Positions 43,080 through 52,090 of a stretch of DNA of 64,000 bases are shown piece by piece. The translations under genes and the position numbers were made by a program. Position 1 is the first letter of the stretch. Every line of letters begins with the position of its first letter. Under the pieces are notes generated by a model. It was not told where the DNA came from. It saw only the letters and a list, made by a program, of their open reading frames with translations, and did not search any database. This DNA is from an uncultured Coriobacteriaceae bacterium (GTDB lineage Bacteria; Actinomycetota; Coriobacteriia; Coriobacteriales; Coriobacteriaceae): NCBI GenBank assembly GCA_944320725.1, contig CALUIM010000020.1:1-64000 (forward strand), read 5' to 3'.

Positions 43080-46000
43080 CTACTCACCCGTCCCTTCACT
43101 TGCCTTGAATTCGTTCTCGATCCTCGCATCATCGGAGAACCAGCTGTCGTTTTCGAGCACGTTGGTGGCCTTGACGCGGACCGGCGTCAGCTGGGCATCG
43201 GCGCCCTCGCCGCTATAGCCTGCGTACTTGACCGTCACGCTCGTACCGTTGTCCATAGACTCCCATGCGGACCCCTGAGAGAGGCACTTCTGAAGAGAAA
43301 CGGTGTAGCGCCATGCCCAGCCGGTATCCTCTTCAACGGTGTAATCGCCATAGGGGAGCTGAACCCGTGCCGAGGCGGTGTATGCGCCGTCGTCAGGCTC
43401 GTTAGGAAGGGTAATCAGCACCGTCTGACTCATCGTCTTATCGGCACTCGTCACCTTAAAGGTGAAGGTCTGACCGGCTGCCTCCTCATCATTTGAGGTC
43501 TTGGTGATCTCGAGCATGCCGTTGAAGGTAAAGATGGCATCGCCCTTCTCGAGCTTCACGCCCGAAACTTCATCCTCATCAGAGCGGGTCACGTCCGTAT
43601 CGAGCGCAATGCCGCCAGAGCTGTCCTTGGCGTACAGGCGAACGGGAACGTCCTCCATGCCCTGGGGCGTTGGTGCTTTGCCGTCACTGCCATCGTTATC
43701 GGCGGTATACACCAATCTGTCCACACTCACCATGAGCCAGGGGTCAGTGTAATCCTCGGTAAGAAGCACGTTCACCGCAAGAGCATCGGCATCCGTAGTA
43801 CCATCTTCGTTCGCAGGTGCCTCGACCGCCCAGTTCACGCTCTTCGTGTAGTCAACCGCCGCGCCATTGTCCGGCTTCTGCGCACTCAAAGCGACGGTGA
43901 TGGGATACAGGTCAACCGTGCCATCGGCACCAGTTAGCTCGCCGATGCCCTTATGCGTGAAGTTGTTAGGGTCAGCGCTATTCCACTCCTGGTAGCCATC
44001 GTCCATCTTGAGCTGCCAGTTGATGAACTTCTCGTAGTAGGTTCCGTCCTTCGCAGCAAGCTCGCTCAGAATTGCGCCGAACGCCTCACCGTCGTAGACC
44101 GCGTCCTGCGTATTGCCCTCTTCTATCTCAACCTCGTAGATAAAGCCATCGCTCGTATAGCGGCCCTCATCGGTTCCCACACTCTGCGAGAAGATGATCG
44201 AGCCGTCGGTGCCGTGATAGTTGATGACCGTCGTCTCCTCATAGATGGCTACGTAGACAGCGCCATCCTCGAACCGATCGGCACCGGTCAAACGGAACTC
44301 GTGCGCCTGGGTGATAAAGCTACCATCGCCGCCCTGCTTCTGCCAGCCCTTGAACTCATAACCAGGAACATCCTGTGCCACGATCCAAAGACCGTCCGCG
44401 TCAGAAGCACGCTTCTCAACATAGCGAATCTCGTCAAGGCTCATCCCAGCGGTCTGGAAGGCAGTGTCCTGGTTCGAGATGACGCTTACCGTTCCTTGGC
44501 GGTACACAGGCCAAAGATCCATGGAATGGTTGACCGTGTCCACGCCCGGGCTGGCAAAGACGATGTCATCAACGTAGTCAATCGGGTCATTCGAGGTGTC
44601 ACCGGCAGGCTTCTCTGCCCAGCCAACGAAGAAGCCCTGATTTTCATACGAAGGCTTACGCGTAGGAACAGGCAGCTTGTTGCCCACCTCGAGCTCATCA
44701 AAGACCTCGGTATCGTCCGTATTATGGTGATACGTCACCGAAACAGGGATGGGCTTGTAGTTCGCCCGGAAGATATAGCTGTGACCGAGCGTGATAGGAA
44801 TGTCGAACGCAATCGTGCCGGCACCGTCGTCCTTGATTCCCTGATCAAGCGAGAGCTCCTGCTCGACTCCGTCAACCGAGACCGTGAGGGATACAAGCTC
44901 GTAGTTCTTATCGCTGCCCTCCTTGATGAGGCCGCCCAGATCGGCTGCCACCTCGAGTGTGACGTTGCCGTGGCGATCGTAGTTCAGCTGCACCTCAGTA
45001 CTCTTATTACCTACGACCGCTTCATTCTGCAGCGGGAACTTAGGATCAGTAGGTGCATAGTTGACCTTGGTCCAGAAGTATGTCGACTCGCTCTTGCTCG
45101 TGCACACCACGCTAGGAATGCTGGGGAGGTTGAAACCATCCGGCACGCCGGCCTCGCGCACGTTGGTGCTCGTCTGGATGGAGATGGGAACGTATACCGG
45201 ATAGAGCTCGGTCGGACGCGTGCACACGGCGGTGTCTTCGTCAATGAGGTAAGGCAGGACGCGCGTTACATGCTCAACGGTTTTGATGCTACTGTCACTC
45301 GCCGCTTCCTTACCGTCCTGGAAGATGTAGTCCCACTCGCCTTGTGTCATCTCACCGTACTTGACAGCAGAATGATCAATCCAGCCAAGGAAGGCATATC
45401 CCGCCGGTGCGTCAAGCTGTGCCTCAAAGCCAACCTCATAGTTACGCGGAACATCTTCTTCATCGCCCGCAGTATCTGTTACACCAAGCTCGATCGTTCC
45501 CGCAGGCTTGGCATTCTTGTAGTAGTAATCCACCCTCTCCATATCGGGAGTGAGCTCCGTTAAGCCAATGAAAAGATTCTGACGATAGCGGCGTTCGACC
45601 ATCATATCTTCACCCTTAGGAAGACAGAAGGTCACATTCGCAGTCATATGAGCTACAGCATGGTAATCATATCTGGTGTCCCAAGCGGTTCCCATATCCC
45701 AATCTGTTTTGGTAGAAGTACTCTGATTTGGAAGGTGACCGTCCTCTCTACTGAGTGACCAGAACTTGAAGTTGAAACCTTCATTAAGCGTATCCAGCTT
45801 GGCGTGGGTGTAACCAGTAACCCCAGGTTGAGTTGCCGACACCTCAGCACTGCCCGGGAAATCCGTCGAGACGGCGATTGGACGAGGCTCACTGCTGTCG
45901 TCGCCACTCCAATGCCCATGGACATCCATCGGATACAGCACCTGCCAAGGATTCGTTCCATTGGACAAATCGAAATCTTGGAGTTTTGGATTGGTTGCAG

Positions 46001-49000
46001 CATCGCCCACCTGATCCGAACAGGCCTTACCTGTCCGCCAGCTATCAAGGTCATATTCATCGCCGTAATATTCGCTACTGGAGAAGTCCTTGATATCTTT
46101 GAACGTCTGTGCGTACTGGTGCCAGAGCTTGGCAACGACCTCGTCGGAACCGGAGTCGAGATAATACGTCACTTCGTACTCAAAGCGCGCCTTGTAGCTG
46201 CGCGGCTGCGTAAGGTCCACCTCAGCTTGAGTCAGGTTGAAGCTGAAGCACTCGGCATCGGCAGCCGGCTTGTTGATGTACTCGCCATCGCCGTTGAGCA
46301 CGTCGCCGTCGTCATCTGCTTCAGGCTGCGTGCCAGCATCGACCTTGACCCAGTTCTCACCATCAGTGGGATCGACGTCCTCGTACCAACCGAGGAAACG
46401 CACCGTGCCCTTAGTGAGGGGGCTGTCCGTATAGGGCTTAACCGTCAGGATGACATCGCCCGAGTCCTGATCGACGGTAACGTTGGCCTCGCCAAAGTCC
46501 TCGCGGATGTTACGAGCAGTCGTGGTATCGCGCTCGTCGCCCTCATAAATCACCGTGATGTTGGTGATGTAGTTGGAATACACCGGCCACAGGTTCATGG
46601 GTTCGTTAACCGTGATGGTGGCCTGACCGTCCTCATCCACGGGGTAGAACACGCCCTGCTCACGCAGCGTGTCCAAATCGGTCGAGGTGATGGCGCTGTA
46701 GTTCATAGACCCGCTGCTCGGAATCGACGTCCAACCAATCAGCTGCGTACCTTCCACTGTCGGCGCGTTGGCAACCGTCGCGGGCGTCACAAGCTGTGCG
46801 TTGTAGTCATACCAGTCGGCCTCGGACGAGTCGTTCTGAGACTGACCGTTCTCGCGGCTGACAATGCCGCCGTTCACGTCGTGAAGCAACACATTGGCCT
46901 GCAGATAGGCAACGTAGAGATCGCCATCGACATACTCGGGATCAGATTCGCCTTCAGCGTCGTTCTCTCGGGTAATGGACAGGACGTCCTTGTTCTCCTC
47001 GGAAACCAGCTTGTCCTTATTGCCGATAATCGGACCCTCGCCCAAATAGGGCTGCTCGCCATCAGCAGTGAAGAGGTCGTGGTTCGCAGGGATTGAGGTG
47101 TAGCCCACACTCTGCTGGCGATACCAACCGTACACGCGCCAGCCGGTGTTGGCCTCGTCGTCGTTACCTTGGGCGGGGTTCTGCCCTTCCGTATACTTAA
47201 TCGTCACTTCCTGCGTGCTCGTATCAACCGGCAGGAAGCCCTGGACGGCAAACTCATAGGGGTCCGTCGTCTTCCATGCGGGATCATTGCCGTCATCGGT
47301 CTGGTCGCCGTCGTACTCGGTGGTTCCAATCTCTACTGTGCCTGCGCCTGGGAAGTCGAACGTAGCCGTGATGCTCATGCCGTGAACGGGAATACCGATA
47401 TCAAAGTTCATGACCCATTTGTTGGCATGCCCCTCATCGTTCAGCAGTTTAGAGGTAGTCGTGGGCTCCGTTCCATCGGGATAGCCATGCGGCGCCGTAC
47501 GCTCGACGGCACCACCGAAGTCAAACGTGCACCCCTCCCAGAAGTCGACATTGGTGTACTCGGACGCCTTGGGGCCAAACGTGGAGCCATAGGTAACAGT
47601 GTCAGAGGCAAGCGTGCCATCCTGCGTGGAAACGATCTTGCCCGTGTCTCCATCGATTGACGCTGCCGCCATGTTCTCGTTGTAGTAGCACTGCTCAACC
47701 GAAGCGTGCGTAGAATCGCGGCCCACGAATGCCGCCAGGAACTTGTTATCTTCGATGATGACGGGCAGGACCAGGATGGAGTTGACCTGGCGCGAGCTCA
47801 TGTCACCCGCGAACGAGCAGCGCGAAAGGTACACCGTGCTGCTGCCACCCACGCTCTGGCCCGTACGTCCAACGATACCGCCCACGTAGCCGGCGGTACC
47901 GGCACCTACAGAGATGTAGCACGCAGCATAGGAGTTGAGGTCGGCTATAGAGAAGCAGTCGATGATCTGGCTGGGGACCTTGCCCTCATCACCGCTTGAA
48001 GAGGCACCACCCACAAGACCGCCGGTGTACACCTCGGACGCGGCAACGGCACCAACGGCGGTGTCGTAGCGCATCGAAACATCGGTGCGTCCGCCATCGA
48101 TGATCTTACCGTCCTCACCGGTCGTTGCGCTCACGCGGCAGTACTCGATAACCGAGTCGGTCGAGAAGCCCACCATGGCACCCAGGTAAAGAGGCTGGCC
48201 ACCGAGCGCAGCGATGCCCTGGGTGGCGTTGCAGACCGCAGAGCCGTCCTTCACCTCGCAGTTATAAAGCGTGGAGTCGACAATCTCACCCGCGAGGATG
48301 CCGCTCGACATACCCGCATTGGTAATGAGGTTGATGACGTTGTTGCCAGGAATAACGCTTGAGGTGCAGTTGTTGAGGATAACGTTCTCGATGAGCGTAT
48401 TCTGCGCAAGGCCCACAAGCACAGCGCTGCGGTACGAGCCACCGACATAGCAATCGGCGAGCTTGAGGTTCTTGATGGTGGCGCCTTTGGTCACGCCAAA
48501 GAAGCCACAGTCCGTGACGATCGCAAGACCCTCGCGCTCATTGCTGAGATTGCTGATGGTCCAGTTTTGGCCATCGAACGTTCCCGCGAAGGGCATGTCA
48601 TCGGAACCCACGGTCAGCTGCGTGCGGCCAGCACTGGGATTCCGGTCGAAGTTGTACGCTTTGAAATTAATGCTCGAGTTTAGTTTGATGAGATAGTTAT
48701 CGAAGTCATGGATGCGAGAGGCCTCCACAAAGTAGTACCAGCCCGCGCAATCCTCATGATAGTGCACTGTATCGTCTGGATCATTTAGATCGGCATCATG
48801 AATGGGGTCATAAACAAGATAGTGACCGGGTTCGGTGTCCGTTGCCGGAACCCACTTGAAACCCGGGCCCATGGTGATGTCGTTGTACGGCGTGTTCTCA
48901 TAGCCGTTCACGATATCGGCCCACGCATCCTGCGGGGCGGCAGCAAAGCCCACCACGGCTACGAGGGCCACGGTGAGCGCAGCAGCGAAGGTTTTCAGGC

Positions 49001-49031
49001 GTTGTGCAATAGTGGTGTGATTCATCTTCAT
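43080..49031 (-). CDS. Giant secreted adhesin-like protein
   Basis: 1983 residues from ATG 49031 (GGGGGAG upstream). Signal peptide (about 1-40, ending DAWA). The first 500 residues contain GLUG-like beta-helix units (GYVGGIVGR, TGGLVGGAS). Many beta-rich repeats of the InlB/Listeria-Bacteroides type follow, recognisable by Trp-Pro-Val-Tyr and F-x-GW elements (NLWPVYS, FLGWYED, DLWPVYR). A Cna-B/SpaA-like domain lies near the end (LEITKTSNDEEAAGQTFTFKV, YTVEEDTGW). No LPxTG motif or membrane helix ends the chain, so it must be held by its partners. It is probably the tip or main adhesin of a surface structure built by this operon. Confidence 0.82.
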   Translation of the reverse strand: MKMNHTTIAQRLKTFAAALTVALVAVVGFAAAPQDAWADIVNGYENTPYNDITMGPGFKWVPATDTEPGHYLVYDPIHDADLNDPDDTVHYHEDCAGWYYFVEASRIHDFDNYLIKLNSSINFKAYNFDRNPSAGRTQLTVGSDDMPFAGTFDGQNWTISNLSNEREGLAIVTDCGFFGVTKGATIKNLKLADCYVGGSYRSAVLVGLAQNTLIENVILNNCTSSVIPGNNVINLITNAGMSSGILAGEIVDSTLYNCEVKDGSAVCNATQGIAALGGQPLYLGAMVGFSTDSVIEYCRVSATTGEDGKIIDGGRTDVSMRYDTAVGAVAASEVYTGGLVGGASSSGDEGKVPSQIIDCFSIADLNSYAACYISVGAGTAGYVGGIVGRTGQSVGGSSTVYLSRCSFAGDMSSRQVNSILVLPVIIEDNKFLAAFVGRDSTHASVEQCYYNENMAAASIDGDTGKIVSTQDGTLASDTVTYGSTFGPKASEYTNVDFWEGCTFDFGGAVERTAPHGYPDGTEPTTTSKLLNDEGHANKWVMNFDIGIPVHGMSITATFDFPGAGTVEIGTTEYDGDQTDDGNDPAWKTTDPYEFAVQGFLPVDTSTQEVTIKYTEGQNPAQGNDDEANTGWRVYGWYRQQSVGYTSIPANHDLFTADGEQPYLGEGPIIGNKDKLVSEENKDVLSITRENDAEGESDPEYVDGDLYVAYLQANVLLHDVNGGIVSRENGQSQNDSSEADWYDYNAQLVTPATVANAPTVEGTQLIGWTSIPSSGSMNYSAITSTDLDTLREQGVFYPVDEDGQATITVNEPMNLWPVYSNYITNITVIYEGDERDTTTARNIREDFGEANVTVDQDSGDVILTVKPYTDSPLTKGTVRFLGWYEDVDPTDGENWVKVDAGTQPEADDDGDVLNGDGEYINKPAADAECFSFNLTQAEVDLTQPRSYKARFEYEVTYYLDSGSDEVVAKLWHQYAQTFKDIKDFSSSEYYGDEYDLDSWRTGKACSDQVGDAATNPKLQDFDLSNGTNPWQVLYPMDVHGHWSGDDSSEPRPIAVSTDFPGSAEVSATQPGVTGYTHAKLDTLNEGFNFKFWSLSREDGHLPNQSTSTKTDWDMGTAWDTRYDYHAVAHMTANVTFCLPKGEDMMVERRYRQNLFIGLTELTPDMERVDYYYKNAKPAGTIELGVTDTAGDEEDVPRNYEVGFEAQLDAPAGYAFLGWIDHSAVKYGEMTQGEWDYIFQDGKEAASDSSIKTVEHVTRVLPYLIDEDTAVCTRPTELYPVYVPISIQTSTNVREAGVPDGFNLPSIPSVVCTSKSESTYFWTKVNYAPTDPKFPLQNEAVVGNKSTEVQLNYDRHGNVTLEVAADLGGLIKEGSDKNYELVSLTVSVDGVEQELSLDQGIKDDGAGTIAFDIPITLGHSYIFRANYKPIPVSVTYHHNTDDTEVFDELEVGNKLPVPTRKPSYENQGFFVGWAEKPAGDTSNDPIDYVDDIVFASPGVDTVNHSMDLWPVYRQGTVSVISNQDTAFQTAGMSLDEIRYVEKRASDADGLWIVAQDVPGYEFKGWQKQGGDGSFITQAHEFRLTGADRFEDGAVYVAIYEETTVINYHGTDGSIIFSQSVGTDEGRYTSDGFIYEVEIEEGNTQDAVYDGEAFGAILSELAAKDGTYYEKFINWQLKMDDGYQEWNSADPNNFTHKGIGELTGADGTVDLYPITVALSAQKPDNGAAVDYTKSVNWAVEAPANEDGTTDADALAVNVLLTEDYTDPWLMVSVDRLVYTADNDGSDGKAPTPQGMEDVPVRLYAKDSSGGIALDTDVTRSDEDEVSGVKLEKGDAIFTFNGMLEITKTSNDEEAAGQTFTFKVTSADKTMSQTVLITLPNEPDDGAYTASARVQLPYGDYTVEEDTGWAWRYTVSLQKCLSQGSAWESMDNGTSVTVKYAGYSGEGADAQLTPVRVKATNVLENDSWFSDDARIENEFKASEGTGE

Positions 49032-49035
49032 TGTC

Positions 49036-49692
49036 CTACTCCCCCGCCTCGTCGGTGCTCGGCCAACCGGTGGCGTTGATGGCTGTGCCATCCGGGCTGA
49101 CGTTGTTATCGGACTGTACGGCCTGGGCGTCGATGGTCATCTCGAACGACCCGCCCTTGCCGGTAAGCGTGTAGTAATCGCCGTTGAACTCAAGCGCGGT
49201 CATGAGCTCGGCGGTCGTGCCGCCCTCGGCGGTAACGGGGCTGTTGTAGTAGTACCAACCGTCATCGGGGTTGTAGGTCCATTTGTTGGCGTCAGTGCCC
49301 ACGTTGAGGGTGTATGCCACATGTGCATCAACCTCTGGGCCCACCGTCTCGTTCCCCTCGGCAGTCTTGGCAACCATCACCGGACGCACGCGCACGTACA
49401 TGTCGGCCGTACCAACGTTCTCAACGCGCACGATACGGCTGATCTCGCCTTTGTCAGCGCGAACCGAGGAACCGTCTTCCACGGGCACCTCGTTTCCGCC
49501 AACCAGCTCGGTCTCGAGAATCCTCATCTTCACGTTCTTGAAGGTGAGCACGTTCTCGGCCTCCGCTCGCTGCGTGGTAAACGCGAGCGTTGCCCCCGCG
49601 CCCACGATGGCGATGAGGCAAAGCAGCGCGAGGGCGAATGCGCGCCTGCGAATCCGCTTACGCTTCGGTTCTGGTGTGTTTTGTGCTGCCAT
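49036..49692 (-). CDS. SipW-type secreted protein
   Basis: 218 residues. A short basic start, a hydrophobic helix (about 18-38, FALALLCLIAIVGAGATLAF) and TTQRAEAENVLTFKNV form a SipW-type signal. A single beta-sandwich domain follows with IVRVENVGTADMYVRVRPVMV, characteristic of TasA-like subunits. AAAAGGAAG precedes the ATG. The stop overlaps the ribosome site of the giant gene, so the two are coupled. Confidence 0.8.
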   Translation of the reverse strand: MAAQNTPEPKRKRIRRRAFALALLCLIAIVGAGATLAFTTQRAEAENVLTFKNVKMRILETELVGGNEVPVEDGSSVRADKGEISRIVRVENVGTADMYVRVRPVMVAKTAEGNETVGPEVDAHVAYTLNVGTDANKWTYNPDDGWYYYNSPVTAEGGTTAELMTALEFNGDYYTLTGKGGSFEMTIDAQAVQSDNNVSPDGTAINATGWPSTDEAGE

Positions 49693-49735
49693 GTAATCTT
49701 CCTTTTCGTGCTATTCCGCGAACACGGTCTGACAT

Positions 49736-49841
49736 GTGCAGATCGGTGCAGGCGCGCCGGGTACCCGGCAAGTCTCCACCGGTCTGCGCACGTCGCGCGC
49801 ATCCCCGCTATCCCGCGGCAAGGCCGGACCTCGCCGCGGGA
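49736..49841 (-). promoter_or_regulatory. Structured leader between two fibre-type genes
   Basis: Two stable stems lie in the gap. One contains the perfect palindrome GCCGGGTACCCGGC (49755-49768) within longer arms (49736-49793). The other pairs TCCCGCGGC (49811-49819) with GCCGCGGGA (49833-49841). Neither has a T run. They may stabilise the upstream message or partly stop transcription, so that the first fibre protein is made in excess. Confidence 0.5.
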
Positions 49842-49880
49842 TGTGGGAAACGCTACGTACGCATAGGGCTTGGGTGATGC

Positions 49881-50681
49881 TTACTTGCTGGGATCAGCCT
49901 TGATGTCCTCAGCCCACTGGATGGCAGCGGTAAGAGCGGCCTGAGCGGAGCCCTCCTCACCATTATTCACGCCGGCCTTGGAGCCATAGATGAAGGCGTA
50001 GACGGAGACGTTCGCGTTCTCAGTGTCGATGCCCTCGGCGTTACCGTTGGGCAAGGTGATGGTCTCGAAGAGCTCGCCGGTGTAAGTGTTGTCCTGCGTC
50101 GTGGAAACCTTAAGAAGTGCGGGAAGCGTCTTTACGGCCTCGTCGCCGGTATACATGAACAGGCCGTCCACATACGCACCGCTAGTAGCACCGTTGCCCT
50201 CGCTCAGAGTAGGCGTCACGATCTGGCCGGCATTCGGCGTGCCTGTATCATGGTTGTCGCTAACAGTACTCCACTGGTGCTCGATGGTGAAATACGGACC
50301 ATAGGTCGCGACATCGGTGGTAGCAGTGGTGTCGAGCGCGTTGTTCTTCACGAAGATGAAGACGTACGGGTCGACGCTATCCTTGCCCACACCCACGTTG
50401 GGGTTCTTGGCAACCGGGTCACCCGGGATGAAGGTCTGATCCTCAACCCACTCGGTCTCGGTGAGGAAGCCGTCGGTGTTATCGGTAGTGGACTCGTCCT
50501 TGTCCTGATCCTGGCCCTCATCCGGCTTGGGGTCCTTGCCCGGCTCGTTGAACGTGCCCACCGTGAACGCATTGACCTTGCTGTCCTCAGCAGTCATCCA
50601 CGCGATCGTGCCGCCCACCACGAGGGCGACGAGGAGCACCGCGAGCGCTCCAATGAGGAGAGGTTTCTTGTTCCTTTTCAT
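49881..50681 (-). CDS. SipW-type secreted protein, probable major subunit
   Basis: 266 residues from ATG 50681 (GGAAGG upstream; an earlier TTG is ignored). The helix LLIGALAVLLVALVVGGTIAW is followed by MTAEDSKVNAFTVGTF, the SipW-type cleavage context. A Lys/Asp/Glu-rich linker and a beta-sandwich domain with NPNVGVGKDSVDPYVFIFVKN follow. It comes right after sipW and before the hairpins, the usual place of the most abundant fibre subunit. Confidence 0.82.
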   Translation of the reverse strand: MKRNKKPLLIGALAVLLVALVVGGTIAWMTAEDSKVNAFTVGTFNEPGKDPKPDEGQDQDKDESTTDNTDGFLTETEWVEDQTFIPGDPVAKNPNVGVGKDSVDPYVFIFVKNNALDTTATTDVATYGPYFTIEHQWSTVSDNHDTGTPNAGQIVTPTLSEGNGATSGAYVDGLFMYTGDEAVKTLPALLKVSTTQDNTYTGELFETITLPNGNAEGIDTENANVSVYAFIYGSKAGVNNGEEGSAQAALTAAIQWAEDIKADPSK

Positions 50682-50738
50682 CTGCAAATCCTTCCTTTCC
50701 CAATAGAAGTCCCTCGGTGCCCTATGCTCCGTGGGTAT

Positions 50739-51266
50739 TTACCGCCTTGCGTGCTTGCCTCGTGCGTGGGCGCTCTCCTGCTCGCCCCAGTTAGCAACCA
50801 CCAAAAGGGCAATCACGATGACCACCCCAGCGATAACAACGAATGTCCCGATGCCCGACGTGACAAAGGCGTTCACGTAACCAAGCACAGGAATGCAGGC
50901 CACCGGCACACCGATGACCTGACTAAAGGGAACCGGCTCCGCATCGTGAAGCAGCGTGCCGTCTGAACTTTTGTTATTGATGCCCTGCGTGCGAATGAGC
51001 CGCTGCTCGCCATCGACCTCGTAGGCCTGGTGCGTGGCAACCTGACCGGCGCCGTTCTCGAAGGTCACAGCATCTCCGGGCTGGATGCTCGCCGGATCGA
51101 CCTCGTGCACGTAGATGAGCGACCCCACCGGATACTGGGGCTCCATACTTCCCGAGAGCACCGCAAAGGGGGTTAAACCAAAAAGACGGACCCCAGCGAA
51201 TGCAATCGCCAGAGCCGCAAGTACCACAATGAGCACCCATGAAACGATGTTCACGAATGTTTTCAT
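50739..51266 (-). CDS. sipW: Signal peptidase I, SipW (ER) type
   Basis: 175 residues with two membrane helices, at the N-terminus (about 5-30) and C-terminus (about 130-155). The catalytic serine is in VLSGSMEPQYPVGSLIYV (about 37-54). The second catalytic residue is histidine in VATHQAYE in place of lysine, which defines the SipW/ER-type subclass. It cleaves the signal anchors of the TasA-like proteins encoded downstream. GAGGGGG precedes the ATG. It heads the operon behind a promoter with a G-rich spacer. Confidence 0.92.
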   Translation of the reverse strand: MKTFVNIVSWVLIVVLAALAIAFAGVRLFGLTPFAVLSGSMEPQYPVGSLIYVHEVDPASIQPGDAVTFENGAGQVATHQAYEVDGEQRLIRTQGINNKSSDGTLLHDAEPVPFSQVIGVPVACIPVLGYVNAFVTSGIGTFVVIAGVVIVIALLVVANWGEQESAHARGKHARR

Positions 51267-51337
51267 ATTCCCCCTCGCCGGAGCGCGCCACCCAAAGCAG
51301 CATTTCTAGTGGGGGGCGGCGTTTTCCGGTACAAGAT

Positions 51338-51367
51338 ATAGTATTGGAGTTGCCCCTCCCCCGTCAA
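51338..51367 (-). promoter_or_regulatory. sipW promoter with G-rich spacer
   Basis: On the minus strand TTGACG (51362-51367) and TACTAT (51338-51343) are 18 bp apart. The spacer starts with GGGGAGGGG. The same kind of spacer occurs in the promoters at 55415-55444 and 60390-60417, so the three surface units may be co-regulated. Confidence 0.6.
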
Positions 51368-51483
51368 TAATTTGCTGTTCTTGTCGTGGCATTTTTTATT
51401 TTGAGAGCGAGGGGAAGGTAAGACACGCGTCAAGCTGTCTCTCTCCGTTGACGGTGTATCAACGAAATGCTGAAGCTGGGGTA

Positions 51484-51515
51484 TGAAAAGGCGCAGTCCG
51501 TGCGTGGACTGCGTC
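51484..51515 (-). terminator. Hairpin repeat, left copy
   Basis: GGCGCAGTCC-GTGCGT-GGACTGCGTCC, followed by TTTTC on the minus strand. About 60 bp including GAGCTATGGCTGCCGTTG are repeated at the right copy (about 52003-52065), which has its T run on the plus strand. The pair bounds a 500-bp segment without a clear gene. Confidence 0.65.
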
Positions 51516-52003
51516 CCATTCTGTGAGCTATGGCTGCCGTTGTGCCTGGCTTCCCTCATTTCGTTGCAGCAGATTATGCGCCGAAACGTTTTCGTTGCAT
51601 AATTACGTACAACGAAAGACCTTTCGTTGCACAACCAATGCAGAGTTGAATTTGCACGACTTGCCCTCTCCGGTCAGAACCAGGCCTTTGGCGAGCTTCT
51701 TGACCGTAAGACAATTCATGGGGAATCGGCTTTACTGCAGTACGACGCGGCGATGGAGATGTATGAGCGCTACGGCACGTATGAGAAGGTACCGCCAGGC
51801 GTAATCCCGGCGCATAAAACTCACAACGCAAACGATTCCGTTGCTGGAAATGCAGGTATGCAAGGGTCTGGGTGCGCACATCGTAGTAGGTCCCGGAGCA
51901 AGCCGGGCAAAACACGAGGAACATGGTGGTGCCTTGTACCGCCCACTCCAGCAGTGCGGGGTAAATCTTTGAATACCTGCTTTTTCTAGCACGGCGCATG
52001 CGA
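51516..52003. other. Segment between hairpin repeats, no clear gene
   Basis: About 490 bp between the two hairpin repeats. Three TTTCGTTGCA-type boxes occur at about 51559-51632, one of them inverted. A minus-strand frame reads LEKAGIQRFTPH near its start, a phrase seen in tyrosine recombinases, but the catalytic HxxR does not follow. It is at best a relic. Overlapping frames on both strands have poor composition. I see no gene that can be supported. Confidence 0.4.
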
Positions 52004-52040
52004 AGGGGCGCAGTCCGTACGTGGACTGCGCCCCTTTTTG
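52004..52040 (+). terminator. Hairpin repeat, right copy
   Basis: GGGGCGCAGTCC-GTACGT-GGACTGCGCCCC followed by TTTTT on the plus strand, a strong intrinsic terminator for plus transcripts. It also lies about 50 bp after the stop of the minus-strand LPxTG gene, where it can stop transcription less efficiently. Confidence 0.75.
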
Positions 52041-52090
52041 CGAGCTATGGCTGCCGTTGCGTCCGATTCCTCGGCCGCAGGCACTGCGTG

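Noticed and set aside
43953-45563. 536-codon plus-strand frame inside the giant adhesin gene
   Set aside because: Shadow frame. The minus-strand protein is continuous, with a signal peptide and recognisable repeats.
51732-51992. Tyrosine recombinase gene suggested by LEKAGIQRFTPH
   Set aside because: The frame lacks the HxxR, His and Tyr positions that should follow and is full of low-quality sequence. Treated as a possible relic only.
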